Of a stretch of DNA of 64,000 nucleotides, positions 54,775 to 63,933 are shown one piece after another. This DNA is from JANLUX01 sp031366005 (lineage in GTDB: Bacteria; Bacteroidota; Bacteroidia; AKYH767-A; OLB10). The notes under the pieces were generated by a model that saw nothing but the letters and a program-made list of their open reading frames with translations, did no database searches and was not told the DNA's origin. The stretch lies in the NCBI GenBank assembly GCA_031366005.1, contig JANLZB010000019.1:37059-101058 (forward strand). Reading direction: 5' to 3'. How positions within the stretch are numbered: the first letter of the stretch is position 1; each line of letters starts with the position of its first letter. The position numbers and the translations under genes are program-made.

Positions 54775-55885
54775 AAATATTTAAGAGCACTTGTTGTTCC
54801 TTCTGCCAGTTCAGTTCTTGTGATGCAATCAGCGTATTTTTTTTCAAACGTTCATATAGTTGCTGATTATTTATCATGTCATTCATACATAAGGCAATTT
54901 CACCGGGCTGATGCGATGAAATAATTATTCCTGCCTCATACTTGTTAATGACGTTGGCAACTTCCGGAAGGTTGCTTGCAATCACAGGGATTCCGGCATG
55001 TAGATAATCAAACAATTTATTTGGTAAGCTGTAGCGATAATTAAGATTGGTATCCTTATCAAGACTCAACCCGACATCCGATGCCGCAGTATGTCTTCTC
55101 AGTTCTGATGATGGCATTTTGTTTTTAAAGATCACTTTATCTTCAAGATGTAATTGTTCTACCGTTAATTTTAAATCGGGTATAACATCACCACCACCTA
55201 CAATTAAAAGTGTTGCGTTTGGCACCGAGGCAATTGCTTCCACGGCTTCCTCAGATCCCCTTTGTATATTAATTCCTGCACCTTGCAGAATAAAGATTTT
55301 TTTATCAAGCGGGAGACTGAGTTCTTTTCTTAATTCTTCTTTTGTTTGTATTAAGGGTTCGTGCAGAATGGGAACATTACGAATAACCTTTACATTGACT
55401 CTGTACTGGTTGCGATAAATCGTTGCGATGCTTTCATTCACTGTGTAAATATTTTTTAATCGCGGAAGCATAAAACTTTCAAGTGTCTTCCATATCTTTT
55501 GAATGAAAGGACGCGAAATCAATTCAGGTACTTCTGTAAAATATTCATGACTGTCATAAACAAGCTTTGTTTTTCGAAAGCGTGAAATAATAAAGTTGGG
55601 CAGTAATGTATCAAGATCATTACTTAATAAAATATTAGCACGACTATTTATTAAAAAGAAAAATAGTTTGAGATTATAATGAGCGTAAAACAATGCTCCC
55701 TTCTCACGCCATAATTTAAAGCGAATGGTTTTGTAAGGCAATGGAGGAAGTGGTAAGCTGCTTTTCATTTCTCTGGCCACAACCAACACATCATAACCTG
55801 CTTCATGCAAAGTGGTTGCAGCACGATGCACGCGTTGATCTGTTACTAAATCACTGATGACAGAAATAATTACCCGTTTGCTCAC
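54758..55885 (-). CDS. Glycosyltransferase family 4
   Basis: The 375-residue GT-B enzyme starts KRVIISVISDLVTDQRVHRA and has the donor-site region LLIVGGGDVIPDLK and the usual SLPNKLFDYLHAGIPVIAS loop. It is probably a surface polysaccharide enzyme acting with the overlapping downstream glycosyltransferase. The start is GTG 55885; four bases upstream lies TATTTTCG, one mismatch from the -7 box. Confidence 0.9.
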   Translation of the reverse strand: MSKRVIISVISDLVTDQRVHRAATTLHEAGYDVLVVAREMKSSLPLPPLPYKTIRFKLWREKGALFYAHYNLKLFFFLINSRANILLSNDLDTLLPNFIISRFRKTKLVYDSHEYFTEVPELISRPFIQKIWKTLESFMLPRLKNIYTVNESIATIYRNQYRVNVKVIRNVPILHEPLIQTKEELRKELSLPLDKKIFILQGAGINIQRGSEEAVEAIASVPNATLLIVGGGDVIPDLKLTVEQLHLEDKVIFKNKMPSSELRRHTAASDVGLSLDKDTNLNYRYSLPNKLFDYLHAGIPVIASNLPEVANVINKYEAGIIISSHQPGEIALCMNDMINNQQLYERLKKNTLIASQELNWQKEQQVLLNIFAEIE

Positions 55886-56090
55886 GGGGCGAAAATAGTT
55901 TTAAAGTGGATTGAGACAATTACAAGTGGGATGTTGTATTATTCCCAACTATTGTCAATAACAAGAAAGTTATTTCAATCGTTGTATTGAGAAATAAAGA
56001 AGCCTATCCGTAATAATTCAAAATTGGTTTTGATGTAATGCTAAAAATTTTTAAAACAAATATTTATCCATTTAAGTTTTTTAATACTTT

Positions 56091-56630
56091 TCACCTGGAG
56101 TTTAATTTAGTGTCAATTTGTTTTAGCAAATCTAATTGTGTAGCCTGGCTATCAAATAAAACTTTAATCTGCTCTTCTAAAAGCAAATCAATTTTCTGAT
56201 GCAAGCTTCTTACTTCTAATTCGGCTTTAAGATTTATCAGGTAATCGTTTTCGCTTCTCTTTCTGTCTTTTTCTTCCTTCCGGTTTTGGCTCATCATAAT
56301 AATAGGTGCCTGCAGTGCAGCTATTGCAGATAAAACTAAATTCATTAGTATGAAAGGAAAGGGATCAAAGTTATAACGGCCCGGAGCCAGAGAATTGAAT
56401 AAAATCCAAACAGAAAGGATAATAGAAAAAGAGATAATAAACTTCCAGCTTCCTCCGAAACTTGCAACCTTGTCTGAAATACTTTCGCCTTTACTTAAAA
56501 TTTCTTTTGGCTGATGCAAGAGGTTTTCAACGATTAATTTTTCTTCTGCAATGGTTTGCCGAACGATCTGTTGAAGTTTACTCAATTGTTCATCTTCTGA
56601 TTTAAGAAGATTTATTATTTCTGGATTCAT
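56091..56630 (-). CDS. DUF1003 membrane protein
   Basis: The 179-residue protein matches DUF1003: a short cytoplasmic N-terminus with helices, two membrane segments (about 68-85 and 96-115) joined by the signature NSLAPGRYNFDPFPFILMN, and a C-terminal coiled coil (EEKDRKRSENDYLINLKAEL). Its function is unknown. It shares direction with a small membrane protein gene 11 bp upstream. Confidence 0.88.
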   Translation of the reverse strand: MNPEIINLLKSEDEQLSKLQQIVRQTIAEEKLIVENLLHQPKEILSKGESISDKVASFGGSWKFIISFSIILSVWILFNSLAPGRYNFDPFPFILMNLVLSAIAALQAPIIMMSQNRKEEKDRKRSENDYLINLKAELEVRSLHQKIDLLLEEQIKVLFDSQATQLDLLKQIDTKLNSR

Positions 56631-56641
56631 AGGTAAAATAT

Positions 56642-56941
56642 TTATTTAATAAAGTTTAGAGTTATGAGTACGATAATGAGGAGAATTCCTGTCAGTGATG
56701 CGAAGAATAATTTATTACCAATTGTTTCAAGCTGCTGTTCTCGTTTAGCATTATTTGTTCTGATGGACACAAATGAAAACATACAAGAGAAGGTGAGAAG
56801 TATTGCAATAATTGAAGTAACCTCATCAATGATACTTGATTCTGCTTTGCTGCTAATATGTAATGAAGTGATAACAAAAAGGCAAAATCCTAATAAGTTT
56901 GCTGATGTATTGAGAATGTGTTGCGATGTATTGTTTGCCAT
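56642..56941 (-). CDS. Small membrane protein of unknown function
   Basis: The 99-residue protein has three hydrophobic segments (about 15-30, 40-62, 78-97) and an N-terminal soluble stretch (MANNTSQHILNTSANLLG). I recognise no family. It lies 11 bp before the DUF1003 gene and is probably cotranscribed with it. An overlapping plus-strand frame of similar length is judged a shadow. Confidence 0.65.
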   Translation of the reverse strand: MANNTSQHILNTSANLLGFCLFVITSLHISSKAESSIIDEVTSIIAILLTFSCMFSFVSIRTNNAKREQQLETIGNKLFFASLTGILLIIVLITLNFIK

Positions 56942-57304
56942 TTGGTAAATGTAAGTTTTATGAGGTCAAACTTTCCTGGTTGTGTGTGTAAGTTTCCTTA
57001 GTGGTTGAACGCAATTCAGCTCATATTCATTTATTATGGCGGTAGTTGTTGAAGAAAAATTTCACTCAAACGATTTCAACCGCTCTACATATAGACAATA
57101 GAGGTATTATCATAATTGGAACTATGAAAAAATGAATATACCGTTATCCTCAAAAAAATAATATAGCTTTAAATACCTGCTGAAATCTGAAGTAATGAAG
57201 GGTAATAAATTTACTTTGAGGTTAAATTAAAAATTATGAGTTGACATTTAAATCAATCACAACTCAAAACTCAAAATTCATAATTCATCAGCGATACTTA
57301 ACTT
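56942..57304. other. Intergenic region with an imperfect palindrome
   Basis: About 360 bp between divergent genes. Near 57230-57287 an imperfect inverted repeat (AAATTATGAGTT versus AACTCAAAATTCATAATT) resembles other A+T repeats here. No gene is supported. It should contain both promoters. Confidence 0.55.
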
Positions 57305-57312
57305 TATCTTTG
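57305..57312 (+). promoter_or_regulatory. -7 box TATCTTTG before the THUMP methyltransferase gene
   Basis: TATCTTTG matches TAnnTTTG and ends 15 nt before ATG 57328, giving a leader of about ten bases. It supports the start at 57328 over upstream in-frame codons. Confidence 0.6.
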
Positions 57313-57327
57313 AAACAAATAAATTAC

Positions 57328-58485
57328 ATGATTTTAATCGCAAAAACTTTTGCCGGAATTGAAGATATATTGTGCGGAGAACTGGAAGCCATAGGAGCAA
57401 CTAATACCAGGAAACTTACACGCGCTGTTGAATTTGAGGGTGATATTGAGGTAATGTATAAAGCCAATTTATTATGCCGCACTGCACTTCGTATTTTGAA
57501 ACCCGTGTACACTTTTGAAGCATCCAATGAAGAAATGCTTTATCGCGAAATTCAAAATATTGACTGGAGCAAACATTTTTCACTTGATCAAACCTTTGCT
57601 ATTAACGCTACATTAAATCAGTCAACACTTACCCATTCGCAGTATGCAGCGTTAAAAGCAAAGGATGCCATTGTTGATCAGTTCAGGGCAGCTACGGGTG
57701 ATCGTCCTAATGTTGATATTGATCATCCTGACCTGCGCATTCACCTTCATATCTACAATAATATTTGTACACTTTCATTTGACAGTTCGGGCGAATCGCT
57801 GCATAAACGCGGATACCGCGAAAACACTAACCAGGCACCCATTAACGAAGCTCTTGCCGCAGCACTGGTATTGCAGAGTGGATGGGATAAAAAATCTGCA
57901 CTGGCTGATTTTATGTGTGGGAGCGGAACTATTTTAATTGAAGCAGCTATGATTGCCCGCAATATTGCACCGAATAAATTTAAAGAGCGGTTTGGCTTTC
58001 AGACATGGAAAGATTATGATGCTGACTTATGGAAAAAGATTTATAATGCTGCTTTGGCTGCAGAGATACCTGCCGAAGGAGTGAAGATAGTGGGAGCTGA
58101 CATAAGCGGCAATGTTTTAGAGAAAGCACAACAGAATATTGAAACGGCAGGATTAAAAGATATTATTCAATTGAAGAGATATGACTTTGAAAATTTTAAG
58201 CCGCATGCTGAAACGGGTATGCTTATTTGCAATCCGCCTTATGGCTTAAGGATAGAACCGGAAGACATTATTGCAATGTATAAAAAAATTGGTGATGCCA
58301 TGAAGCAGAACCTGAAGGGATGGACCTGCTGGATATTTACCGGTAACCTTGAAGCAGCAAAACATATCGGGTTGCGCACCACACGTAAGATACATTTGTT
58401 TAACGGACCTATTGAATGCCGCTTTTTAAAATTTGAAATATACTCAGGTACTAAGAAACGGGCTAAACTACCTGTGACTGAGTGA
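57328..58485 (+). CDS. THUMP-domain rRNA guanine-N2 methyltransferase (RlmL/Trm14 type)
   Basis: The 385-residue protein has an N-terminal THUMP RNA-binding domain (residues about 45-150) and a class I SAM methyltransferase domain (ADFMCGSGTILIEAA; VGADISGNVLEKAQ; catalytic LICNPPYGLR). It is the size of the N-terminal half of E. coli RlmL, which modifies 23S rRNA, and also resembles Trm14-type tRNA enzymes. I start at ATG 57328; the upstream frame to 57241 is translated repeat DNA. Confidence 0.92.
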   Translation: MILIAKTFAGIEDILCGELEAIGATNTRKLTRAVEFEGDIEVMYKANLLCRTALRILKPVYTFEASNEEMLYREIQNIDWSKHFSLDQTFAINATLNQSTLTHSQYAALKAKDAIVDQFRAATGDRPNVDIDHPDLRIHLHIYNNICTLSFDSSGESLHKRGYRENTNQAPINEALAAALVLQSGWDKKSALADFMCGSGTILIEAAMIARNIAPNKFKERFGFQTWKDYDADLWKKIYNAALAAEIPAEGVKIVGADISGNVLEKAQQNIETAGLKDIIQLKRYDFENFKPHAETGMLICNPPYGLRIEPEDIIAMYKKIGDAMKQNLKGWTCWIFTGNLEAAKHIGLRTTRKIHLFNGPIECRFLKFEIYSGTKKRAKLPVTE

Positions 58486-58698
58486 TCAACAAATTGACCG
58501 GTGTAAGTTTAACGGTGAGCTTTTCGTATTCACCGTACTTATCTTTTAACTCAGTAACCTGTGTGGGAGCAGAGGAAACTATTGAAGCAAATTATCTTCC
58601 GAAATAAAGAGTTTTGACATAGAAGAAAACAACAAGGGCAGAAATAATTTACACCTCTTTTGTATTATTGCCGGCATAAATTTTAACAGAGCACAAAA
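58486..58698. other. Intergenic region before the 318-residue protein gene
   Basis: About 210 bp; TATTATTG at about 58663 is one mismatch from a -7 box. No other feature is supported. Confidence 0.45.
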
Positions 58699-59655
58699 AT
58701 GAAAATTAAATTATTATCAATACTGATGTTTATGGGGTATTGCAGTTTAAGTTACGGGCAGTATGAAATACAATATCCGAAATGGTATGCTGAAACCCCT
58801 TTGAAACACCTTTATATTTTATCTAACGACAGCACTACTGCCTATGCCAAAAAAATAATTGATGTGGTGAAAGCAAACTGGAAAATTACTCCTGTTTCGG
58901 TTATAACAAATGGGATACCCGAAAACCTTTTGGTGCGTGGTAATGGCTTTTTATCAGTTACGAGTTATAGTAAAACCATGTCGAAAGATAATAGTGTTGT
59001 CTATGCAAATGATTATTACCATCTTGATATATGGTCTGTAAAAGATGTTTACAAGCCATCTAAAGAATGGGAAGACTATGGATTTATCATAGCAAGTGCT
59101 GAATTGTACAACCGCACTATTGGTATGGGTAAAATTTCGCATGATGCCCATGAGGATTTTACCAATGAACTTTTTCCCAATGATTTTTTGAACGGAATGA
59201 GCGGGAATATTAAAAATATGATACAGTACTTTAACTTGATGATTGCGGCACATAAAACCGTTGCTCTTCTGCATGATCATGCAAGTACTGGTGAGCTGGG
59301 CAAACTTAAAACCGATACTTTATATATGCCTAATTATTGGTATGGAAATACCAATACGATGCTTGGTGATACTAAAGAAAATACATCTGATTATAAGCGC
59401 ACTGCCAAATATCTTGATAATGTAGTAAATGCCTATCCTTATAAAATAAAGTTTGTTACACGGGAAGCATTGAATGATCTGATAACAAATGCAAAAGGAA
59501 ATATCTATTATTTTAATATCATCCAGAGTTCAGCTGACAAGCTGGTGAGTGTGGTAAATGGATTTACCGGAGAGGTGATTTATTCAGAAGTGCAAAGAAA
59601 ATCTTACCGTATTAAAAGCAGCGACCTTGAGAAATTAGGAAGTGCTATACAGTGA
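58699..59655 (+). CDS. Exported protein of unknown function
   Basis: The 318-residue protein has a signal peptide (about 1-20, ending LSYG) and no membrane segments or lipobox. It holds several aromatic-rich blocks (QYPKWYAETPLKHLYILSND; YANDYYHLDIW; YMPNYWYGNTN). It has no T9SS tail. I recognise no family. It is monocistronic, convergent with a small gene. Confidence 0.7.
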   Translation: MKIKLLSILMFMGYCSLSYGQYEIQYPKWYAETPLKHLYILSNDSTTAYAKKIIDVVKANWKITPVSVITNGIPENLLVRGNGFLSVTSYSKTMSKDNSVVYANDYYHLDIWSVKDVYKPSKEWEDYGFIIASAELYNRTIGMGKISHDAHEDFTNELFPNDFLNGMSGNIKNMIQYFNLMIAAHKTVALLHDHASTGELGKLKTDTLYMPNYWYGNTNTMLGDTKENTSDYKRTAKYLDNVVNAYPYKIKFVTREALNDLITNAKGNIYYFNIIQSSADKLVSVVNGFTGEVIYSEVQRKSYRIKSSDLEKLGSAIQ

Positions 59656-59747
59656 CAGGAAAAATATTTTTAATGAACGTGTGATCGAAATATTTTTAAC
59701 AGGAAAAGAACCAGATAAAATATTAGTGGAACTAATAAAAAATTCCA

Positions 59748-59972
59748 TCACAATGTTTGCAATGCTTTCTCCACATGGTTAATAAAAGTTCCCACAGCTT
59801 CTTTATTGGATATATCAGTTTCATTGAAGGGAACAGCTTCAGCGCCCATTACATCACTAAGCTGTTTTAATAAATGCACATCCTCTTTCTGCAACTGTCC
59901 GTTTTGATTAGCTGTTTTTAATTGTTGAACCCGGTCTGAGGTAACAAGGTGATTAATTAAGTTACGTGCCAT
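59748..59972 (-). CDS. Small helical protein of unknown function
   Basis: The 74-residue acidic protein is probably all helical (LINHLVTSDRVQQLKTANQN; KEAVGTFINHVEKALQTL). It has no signal. No family is recognised. It lies downstream of the 196-residue hypothetical on the same strand, with a 117-bp gap. Confidence 0.55.
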   Translation of the reverse strand: MARNLINHLVTSDRVQQLKTANQNGQLQKEDVHLLKQLSDVMGAEAVPFNETDISNKEAVGTFINHVEKALQTL

Positions 59973-60089
59973 ATCTATAGTTTTTAATAATTAATAAATT
60001 TAAAAAATTGTTGTTTTCACAACCGGTGTTAGCGTTTTTCCCGTAACAAGATTATAGTTTTATTTAATACTTGGTGTTTATATTGCGCA

Positions 60090-60680
60090 CTACAGGAGGG
60101 CATTAAACATAGCCGCCTGTTTTCGGCTGAGCAGATCTTTAGGGATAATGGTTTTAAAAGTTGTTAAATTCCATGTGCGCTTATCGCAATAAAGCAAAGC
60201 CTCATCAATAACAGCTTTTATACTATCCTGTTCATCCGCTGTTCCCTGTTCATATTTGATATCCGAACCATGTTCTGCAAAATGCTTTACAAGGTCTAAA
60301 ATGCTTTTATCAATAAGTTTTAATCGCTCGCGATATCTTATAAAAAAATGGTGAGTGAAATATAAATAGGATTTTTCATTACGCGAATAAGTTACCACAT
60401 CAAATTTATTTGCTTTCCTTATAATCTTGAAAAGATCAATAACACCTCGCTGCCCGGGTTGGCAACTTAAAAGACAGATGCACACATCATCTCCATCAAA
60501 CTCCATCCATGTAAAGCGCGCTGCTGCCTGCGTATCGTTAGCCTCATCAGCCAGCCATTTCAATTTATCCACCAGCAAGCCACTCATTTTAATATAGCTG
60601 CAATTGTATTCAGCCTTCAGGTGCGAAACCTTTTCTGCACTTAATTTTTTTCTCGGTTTTTTTATTGTCTCTTCTTCCAT
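60090..60680 (-). CDS. Unrecognised protein divergent to the R-M controller gene
   Basis: The 196-residue protein has a basic N-terminus (KKPRKKLSAEKV). Its central part has a mixed alpha/beta look with FTWMEFDGDDVCICLLSC and YFTHHFFIRYRERLKL. It has no signal and no membrane segments. I cannot assign a family. The gene starts 100 bp from the controller gene on the opposite strand, so both promoters lie in the same gap, and a C-protein operator candidate there could affect it too. Confidence 0.65.
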   Translation of the reverse strand: MEEETIKKPRKKLSAEKVSHLKAEYNCSYIKMSGLLVDKLKWLADEANDTQAAARFTWMEFDGDDVCICLLSCQPGQRGVIDLFKIIRKANKFDVVTYSRNEKSYLYFTHHFFIRYRERLKLIDKSILDLVKHFAEHGSDIKYEQGTADEQDSIKAVIDEALLYCDKRTWNLTTFKTIIPKDLLSRKQAAMFNALL

Positions 60681-60758
60681 ATTTGATTTTACGGAAAGAA
60701 AGTGAAAAGGTTAGGTCGTGTTTTATTTCTAAACATTTTCTTAATAAAAATAAGGCAA

Positions 60759-60790
60759 TGTCACTTATATCAGGTTGTCTATGAGTGACA
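60759..60790 (+). promoter_or_regulatory. Candidate C-box operator at the controller gene start
   Basis: TGTCACTTATA (60759-60769) and TATGAGTGACA (60780-60790) are complementary at 10 of 11 positions with a 10-bp spacer. Each arm contains the ACT-TAT-like core seen in C-protein operators (GACTTATAGTC type). The right arm covers the ATG at 60781, so either the operator overlaps the start or translation begins at ATG 60811. Confidence 0.7.
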
Positions 60791-61098
60791 ATACCAACAA
60801 GTTTACACCAATGAAAAAAGTAACTGAAACAAGAACAAAAGAGGAGCAAAATATTCTTGATTTATTCGGTAAAAACCTCAGGGCAATAAGAGAACAAAAG
60901 GAAATCTCCCAGGAGACTCTTGCTTTTGAAGCAGGCTTTAGCCGCTCTTACTACACTGAAGTTGAAACGGGTAAAAGAAATATTTCACTGCTCAACATTG
61001 TAAAGCTTGCTACAGCTCTTCAAATCGAATTGGATAAACTGATTAAGGTATCAAGCATTGAAAAAAACGGCAAAGAAAAAAGAAGTAAAAAAAGTTAA
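60781..61098 (+). CDS. XRE-type controller (C) protein of the R-M system
   Basis: The 105-codon frame has an HTH_XRE domain ([54 protein letters not shown]), as in C proteins that time restriction after methylation. I give ATG 60781 (103 residues); ATG 60811 (93 residues) is a real alternative because a palindromic operator covers the first one. Its end overlaps the methyltransferase frame by 41 bp. A basic tail (KEKRSKKS) follows the domain. Confidence 0.87.
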   Translation: MSDNTNKFTPMKKVTETRTKEEQNILDLFGKNLRAIREQKEISQETLAFEAGFSRSYYTEVETGKRNISLLNIVKLATALQIELDKLIKVSSIEKNGKEKRSKKS

Positions 61099-62338
61099 TG
61101 GTCTTGCCAGTAAGAAGAAAAAGCTTTTACAGGTTAATGAGTCAGAACCCGAAGCTTTTTATGATACTACTGAAAAAATGATAATAGCTATTTCAGAAAA
61201 CAAAAATTTTTCTGAGATTATATTAAAGTTTGTGAAAGCAATTGAAAACCATTCTTCTTTAAGTGAAGAACGAGGATTAGAATATATTTTAGATTTCGAT
61301 TGGGAAGTTCCATTTCCTAAACCTCGCAATCCTAAATTTACTTTCATTGATTTATTTGCAGGAATAGGTGGTTTTAGATTAGCCTTTCAAAATCTTGGAG
61401 GTAATTGTGTATTTAGTTCAGAGTATGACAAATTTGCGCAGGTAACTTATGCTGCAAACTTCGGTGATGTTCCTTTTGGAGATATAACTAAGATTCATGA
61501 AAAAAATATTCCTGATCATGATATCTTGTTAGCTGGATTTCCTTGTCAGCCATTTTCAATTGCAGGTGTATCTAAAAAAAATGCATTAGGGCGTGCGCAT
61601 GGTTTTCTTGACTTAACTCAAGGAACTTTGTTTTTTGATGTTGCACGAATAATTGATGAAAAGAAACCAAAAGCATTTTTGTTGGAGAATGTAAAAAACC
61701 TTGTATCGCATGATAAAGGCAAAACATTTAAAGTAATTCAGGAAACTTTAGTTGAGCTCGGATATAATATTCATTGTAAAGTATTAGATGGAAAATATTT
61801 TGTGCCTCAGCATAGAGAGAGAATATTAATCGTTGGTTTTAGAAACAAATTATTTAAAGCAAAAGAGAATTTTAGATTTCCAACAAACGAAGAATTACCG
61901 AAAGAAAGCCATAAAATAAAAGATATTCTCCAATACACTGTAGACCCGAAATATACTTTAACAGATCATTTATGGACCTATCTTCAGGGTTACGCTTTAA
62001 AGCATAAAGAGAAAGGAAATGGTTTTGGATTTGGGATGACGGATTTAAATGGCATTTCAAGAACACTAAGTGCGAGATATTATAAAGATGGAGCTGAAAT
62101 TCTCATTCCTCAAAATCGAAAAAATCCACGGAGATTAACACCAAGAGAATGTGCAAGGCTTCAAGGGTATCCTGACAATTTTAAAATTCCAGTTTCAGAT
62201 AATCAGGCATACAGGCAATTTGGAAATTCAGTTGTTACAACATTAATGCAGTTTGTTGGAAGAAATATAGTTAAAGAAATTTTAATGTTAAATGGAAAGC
62301 ATCTTAACAAAAGCCATTCTTTCAGTTCAGCAATCTGA
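61058..62338 (+). CDS. Dcm/EcoRII-like DNA (cytosine-5) methyltransferase
   Basis: The 426-residue enzyme has all C5-methyltransferase motifs: I ([10 protein letters not shown], 96-105), IV (GFPCQPFS with Cys163), VI (LLENV), VIII (QHRERI), IX ([15 protein letters not shown]) and X (AYRQFGNSV). The recognition region contains GNGFGFG and [15 protein letters not shown], as in Dcm and M.EcoRII, so CCWGG (or CCNGG) is the likely target. An N-terminal extension of ~90 residues also fits Dcm. The start is TTG 61058 inside the controller gene; it overlaps the nuclease gene by 47 bp at its end. Confidence 0.93.
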   Translation: MKKTAKKKEVKKVNGLASKKKKLLQVNESEPEAFYDTTEKMIIAISENKNFSEIILKFVKAIENHSSLSEERGLEYILDFDWEVPFPKPRNPKFTFIDLFAGIGGFRLAFQNLGGNCVFSSEYDKFAQVTYAANFGDVPFGDITKIHEKNIPDHDILLAGFPCQPFSIAGVSKKNALGRAHGFLDLTQGTLFFDVARIIDEKKPKAFLLENVKNLVSHDKGKTFKVIQETLVELGYNIHCKVLDGKYFVPQHRERILIVGFRNKLFKAKENFRFPTNEELPKESHKIKDILQYTVDPKYTLTDHLWTYLQGYALKHKEKGNGFGFGMTDLNGISRTLSARYYKDGAEILIPQNRKNPRRLTPRECARLQGYPDNFKIPVSDNQAYRQFGNSVVTTLMQFVGRNIVKEILMLNGKHLNKSHSFSSAI

Positions 62339-63464
62339 AATTGCTTTCAGCAAATACATTACTGCTAATGACACAGGTGCAACTGGAGGTCATCAGGCAG
62401 GCTTTCATATTCATAAAAATTCATGGCAACTATTTTTTGAAACTCCGGGAAATAAGGGAAATAATAAAGATAAGTTTATTACCATTCGTTGGCAGGAGGA
62501 TTTTGAAACTGAAAGCAGGTTTATTTATTATGGAGTTGGTACGAGAAATGAATATCGGTTAACTCGATTTGGGAGAGGGTTTCCATATCTGAAAGATGAA
62601 AATATTGGCGATCTTATAGTAATATGCAAAAAGTCAAATGACTATTATGATGCATATGTATTACAAAGTGACGATGACATAGAAGAGTTTTTTGCTGCGT
62701 TAAATATTTCTTCAAGTGATACGAATGGAATTATACCGAAACAATTTCAATTAACTGCAGAGAAAAAATTACTTCAATGTTTCATTGCTTTCCTTAAGTC
62801 TTTAAAAGTTGATTTTCCAACAACATCTTTACTTGCTAGGAATTCAAGAAGTTGTTACAACGCTGCATACAATGTTACCTCGGGAGTAATTAAATCAAAT
62901 CCCGATAAAGGTTTACTCAATTGGCTTGATGCCGAGTTCCAATTATTTAAAACAATTGAAAATGATCGTTACAATCAGCGAATTCATACTCCTTTTAAAA
63001 CAGTTGAAGAACTGGTTGAAACCGCAAATACAATTTTGAACAGGCGAAAAAGTCGTGCAGGTAAATCTTTAGAACATCATCTTGAAGAAATATTTAACAC
63101 GTTTGAACTTCCTTTTACTTCACAAGCAGTTACAGAAGATAATAAGAAGCCCGATTTTTTATTTCCAAATATTGAAGCGTATATGAATCCAAAATTTGAT
63201 AGTAAAAAGCTAGTTGTGCTAGCTTCAAAAACCACGTGTAAGGATCGTTGGAGGCAAATATTAAATGAAGCTGATAGAATAAAAACAAAACATTTGTTCA
63301 CCTTACAACAAGGTATTTCGCAAAATCAACTTGAAGAAATGTATAAATATAATGTTTGTTTGGTTGTTCCGGAACCATATTTAAAAAGTTTTCCAACCCC
63401 ATTCAGGAGTAAAATTTTAACTCTCAACACTTTTGTCAATCAGGTAGTAAAAACTTTTTTATAG
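62292..63464 (+). CDS. EcoRII-like type II restriction endonuclease
   Basis: The 390-residue protein is close in length to EcoRII (about 400) and has its two parts. The first is an N-terminal effector DNA-binding region ([33 protein letters not shown]). The second is the C-terminal catalytic domain with [18 protein letters not shown] (251-268), KPDFLFP (286-292) and [18 protein letters not shown] (313-330). EcoRII cuts before CCWGG and needs two sites. The gene starts inside the methyltransferase gene and converges with vsr, overlapping it by 29 bp. Confidence 0.93.
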   Translation: MESILTKAILSVQQSEIAFSKYITANDTGATGGHQAGFHIHKNSWQLFFETPGNKGNNKDKFITIRWQEDFETESRFIYYGVGTRNEYRLTRFGRGFPYLKDENIGDLIVICKKSNDYYDAYVLQSDDDIEEFFAALNISSSDTNGIIPKQFQLTAEKKLLQCFIAFLKSLKVDFPTTSLLARNSRSCYNAAYNVTSGVIKSNPDKGLLNWLDAEFQLFKTIENDRYNQRIHTPFKTVEELVETANTILNRRKSRAGKSLEHHLEEIFNTFELPFTSQAVTEDNKKPDFLFPNIEAYMNPKFDSKKLVVLASKTTCKDRWRQILNEADRIKTKHLFTLQQGISQNQLEEMYKYNVCLVVPEPYLKSFPTPFRSKILTLNTFVNQVVKTFL

Positions 63465-63855
63465 AAATTTTTAAGAATTTCAATAAACCATCTTTTAAAT
63501 CGCATTCCCAAACCTCAATAACCTTCCATCCCAACTTCTTCAATTCCTTAAACGCTTTTTTATCTCTTTCTATATTTCCATTAATCTTATACAGCCACCT
63601 CTCCGTTCTTGTTTTAGGCACCACAAAATATTTACATCCCTTATGCCCATGCCAGAAACAACCATGCACAAAAATTACAGTTTTATATTTCGGCAAAACA
63701 ATATCAGGTTTGCCCGGCAAATCTTTTACATGCAAACGAAAACGAAAACCCTGTGCATGTAAATATTTACGCACCAACATTTCAGGTTTAGTATCCTTAC
63801 CCTTAATGCGGCTCATATTAAAACTCCGCGTTTCCTTACTGTGTACATCAGCCAT
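63436..63855 (-). CDS. vsr: Very short patch repair (Vsr) endonuclease
   Basis: Vsr nicks next to T in T:G mismatches made when 5-methylcytosine deaminates. The 139-residue protein has Asp51 (GKPDIVLP), His64, Cys66, His69, His71, Cys74 (VHGCFWHGHKGC) and Cys118 (WECDL), matching the E. coli catalytic and zinc residues almost in number. It accompanies the Dcm-like enzyme, supporting a CCWGG-type target. It converges with the nuclease gene, and a -7 box lies 4 nt before its ATG. Confidence 0.95.
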   Translation of the reverse strand: MADVHSKETRSFNMSRIKGKDTKPEMLVRKYLHAQGFRFRLHVKDLPGKPDIVLPKYKTVIFVHGCFWHGHKGCKYFVVPKTRTERWLYKINGNIERDKKAFKELKKLGWKVIEVWECDLKDGLLKFLKISIKKFLLPD

Positions 63856-63859
63856 CCAG

Positions 63860-63867
63860 CAAAATTA
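63860..63867 (-). promoter_or_regulatory. -7 box TAATTTTG four bases before vsr
   Basis: On the minus strand TAATTTTG is followed by 4 nt and ATG 63855, predicting a leaderless vsr mRNA expressed independently of the controller operon. Confidence 0.66.
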
Positions 63868-63933
63868 TCACAACAGTCGCTCTGTGCTTCCTTTAGGATA
63901 GGTATCGCAAAAAAAATTTACTCTCGCGTCAGC

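Noticed and set aside
56664..56948. Plus-strand frame of 94 codons
   Set aside because: It lies antisense to the three-helix membrane protein, whose hydrophobic pattern and position next to the DUF1003 gene are more convincing.
60090..60680. Calling the 196-residue protein a toxin or second nuclease
   Set aside because: No PD-ExK, HNH, GIY-YIG or known toxin motif is visible; only its position next to an R-M system suggests defence.
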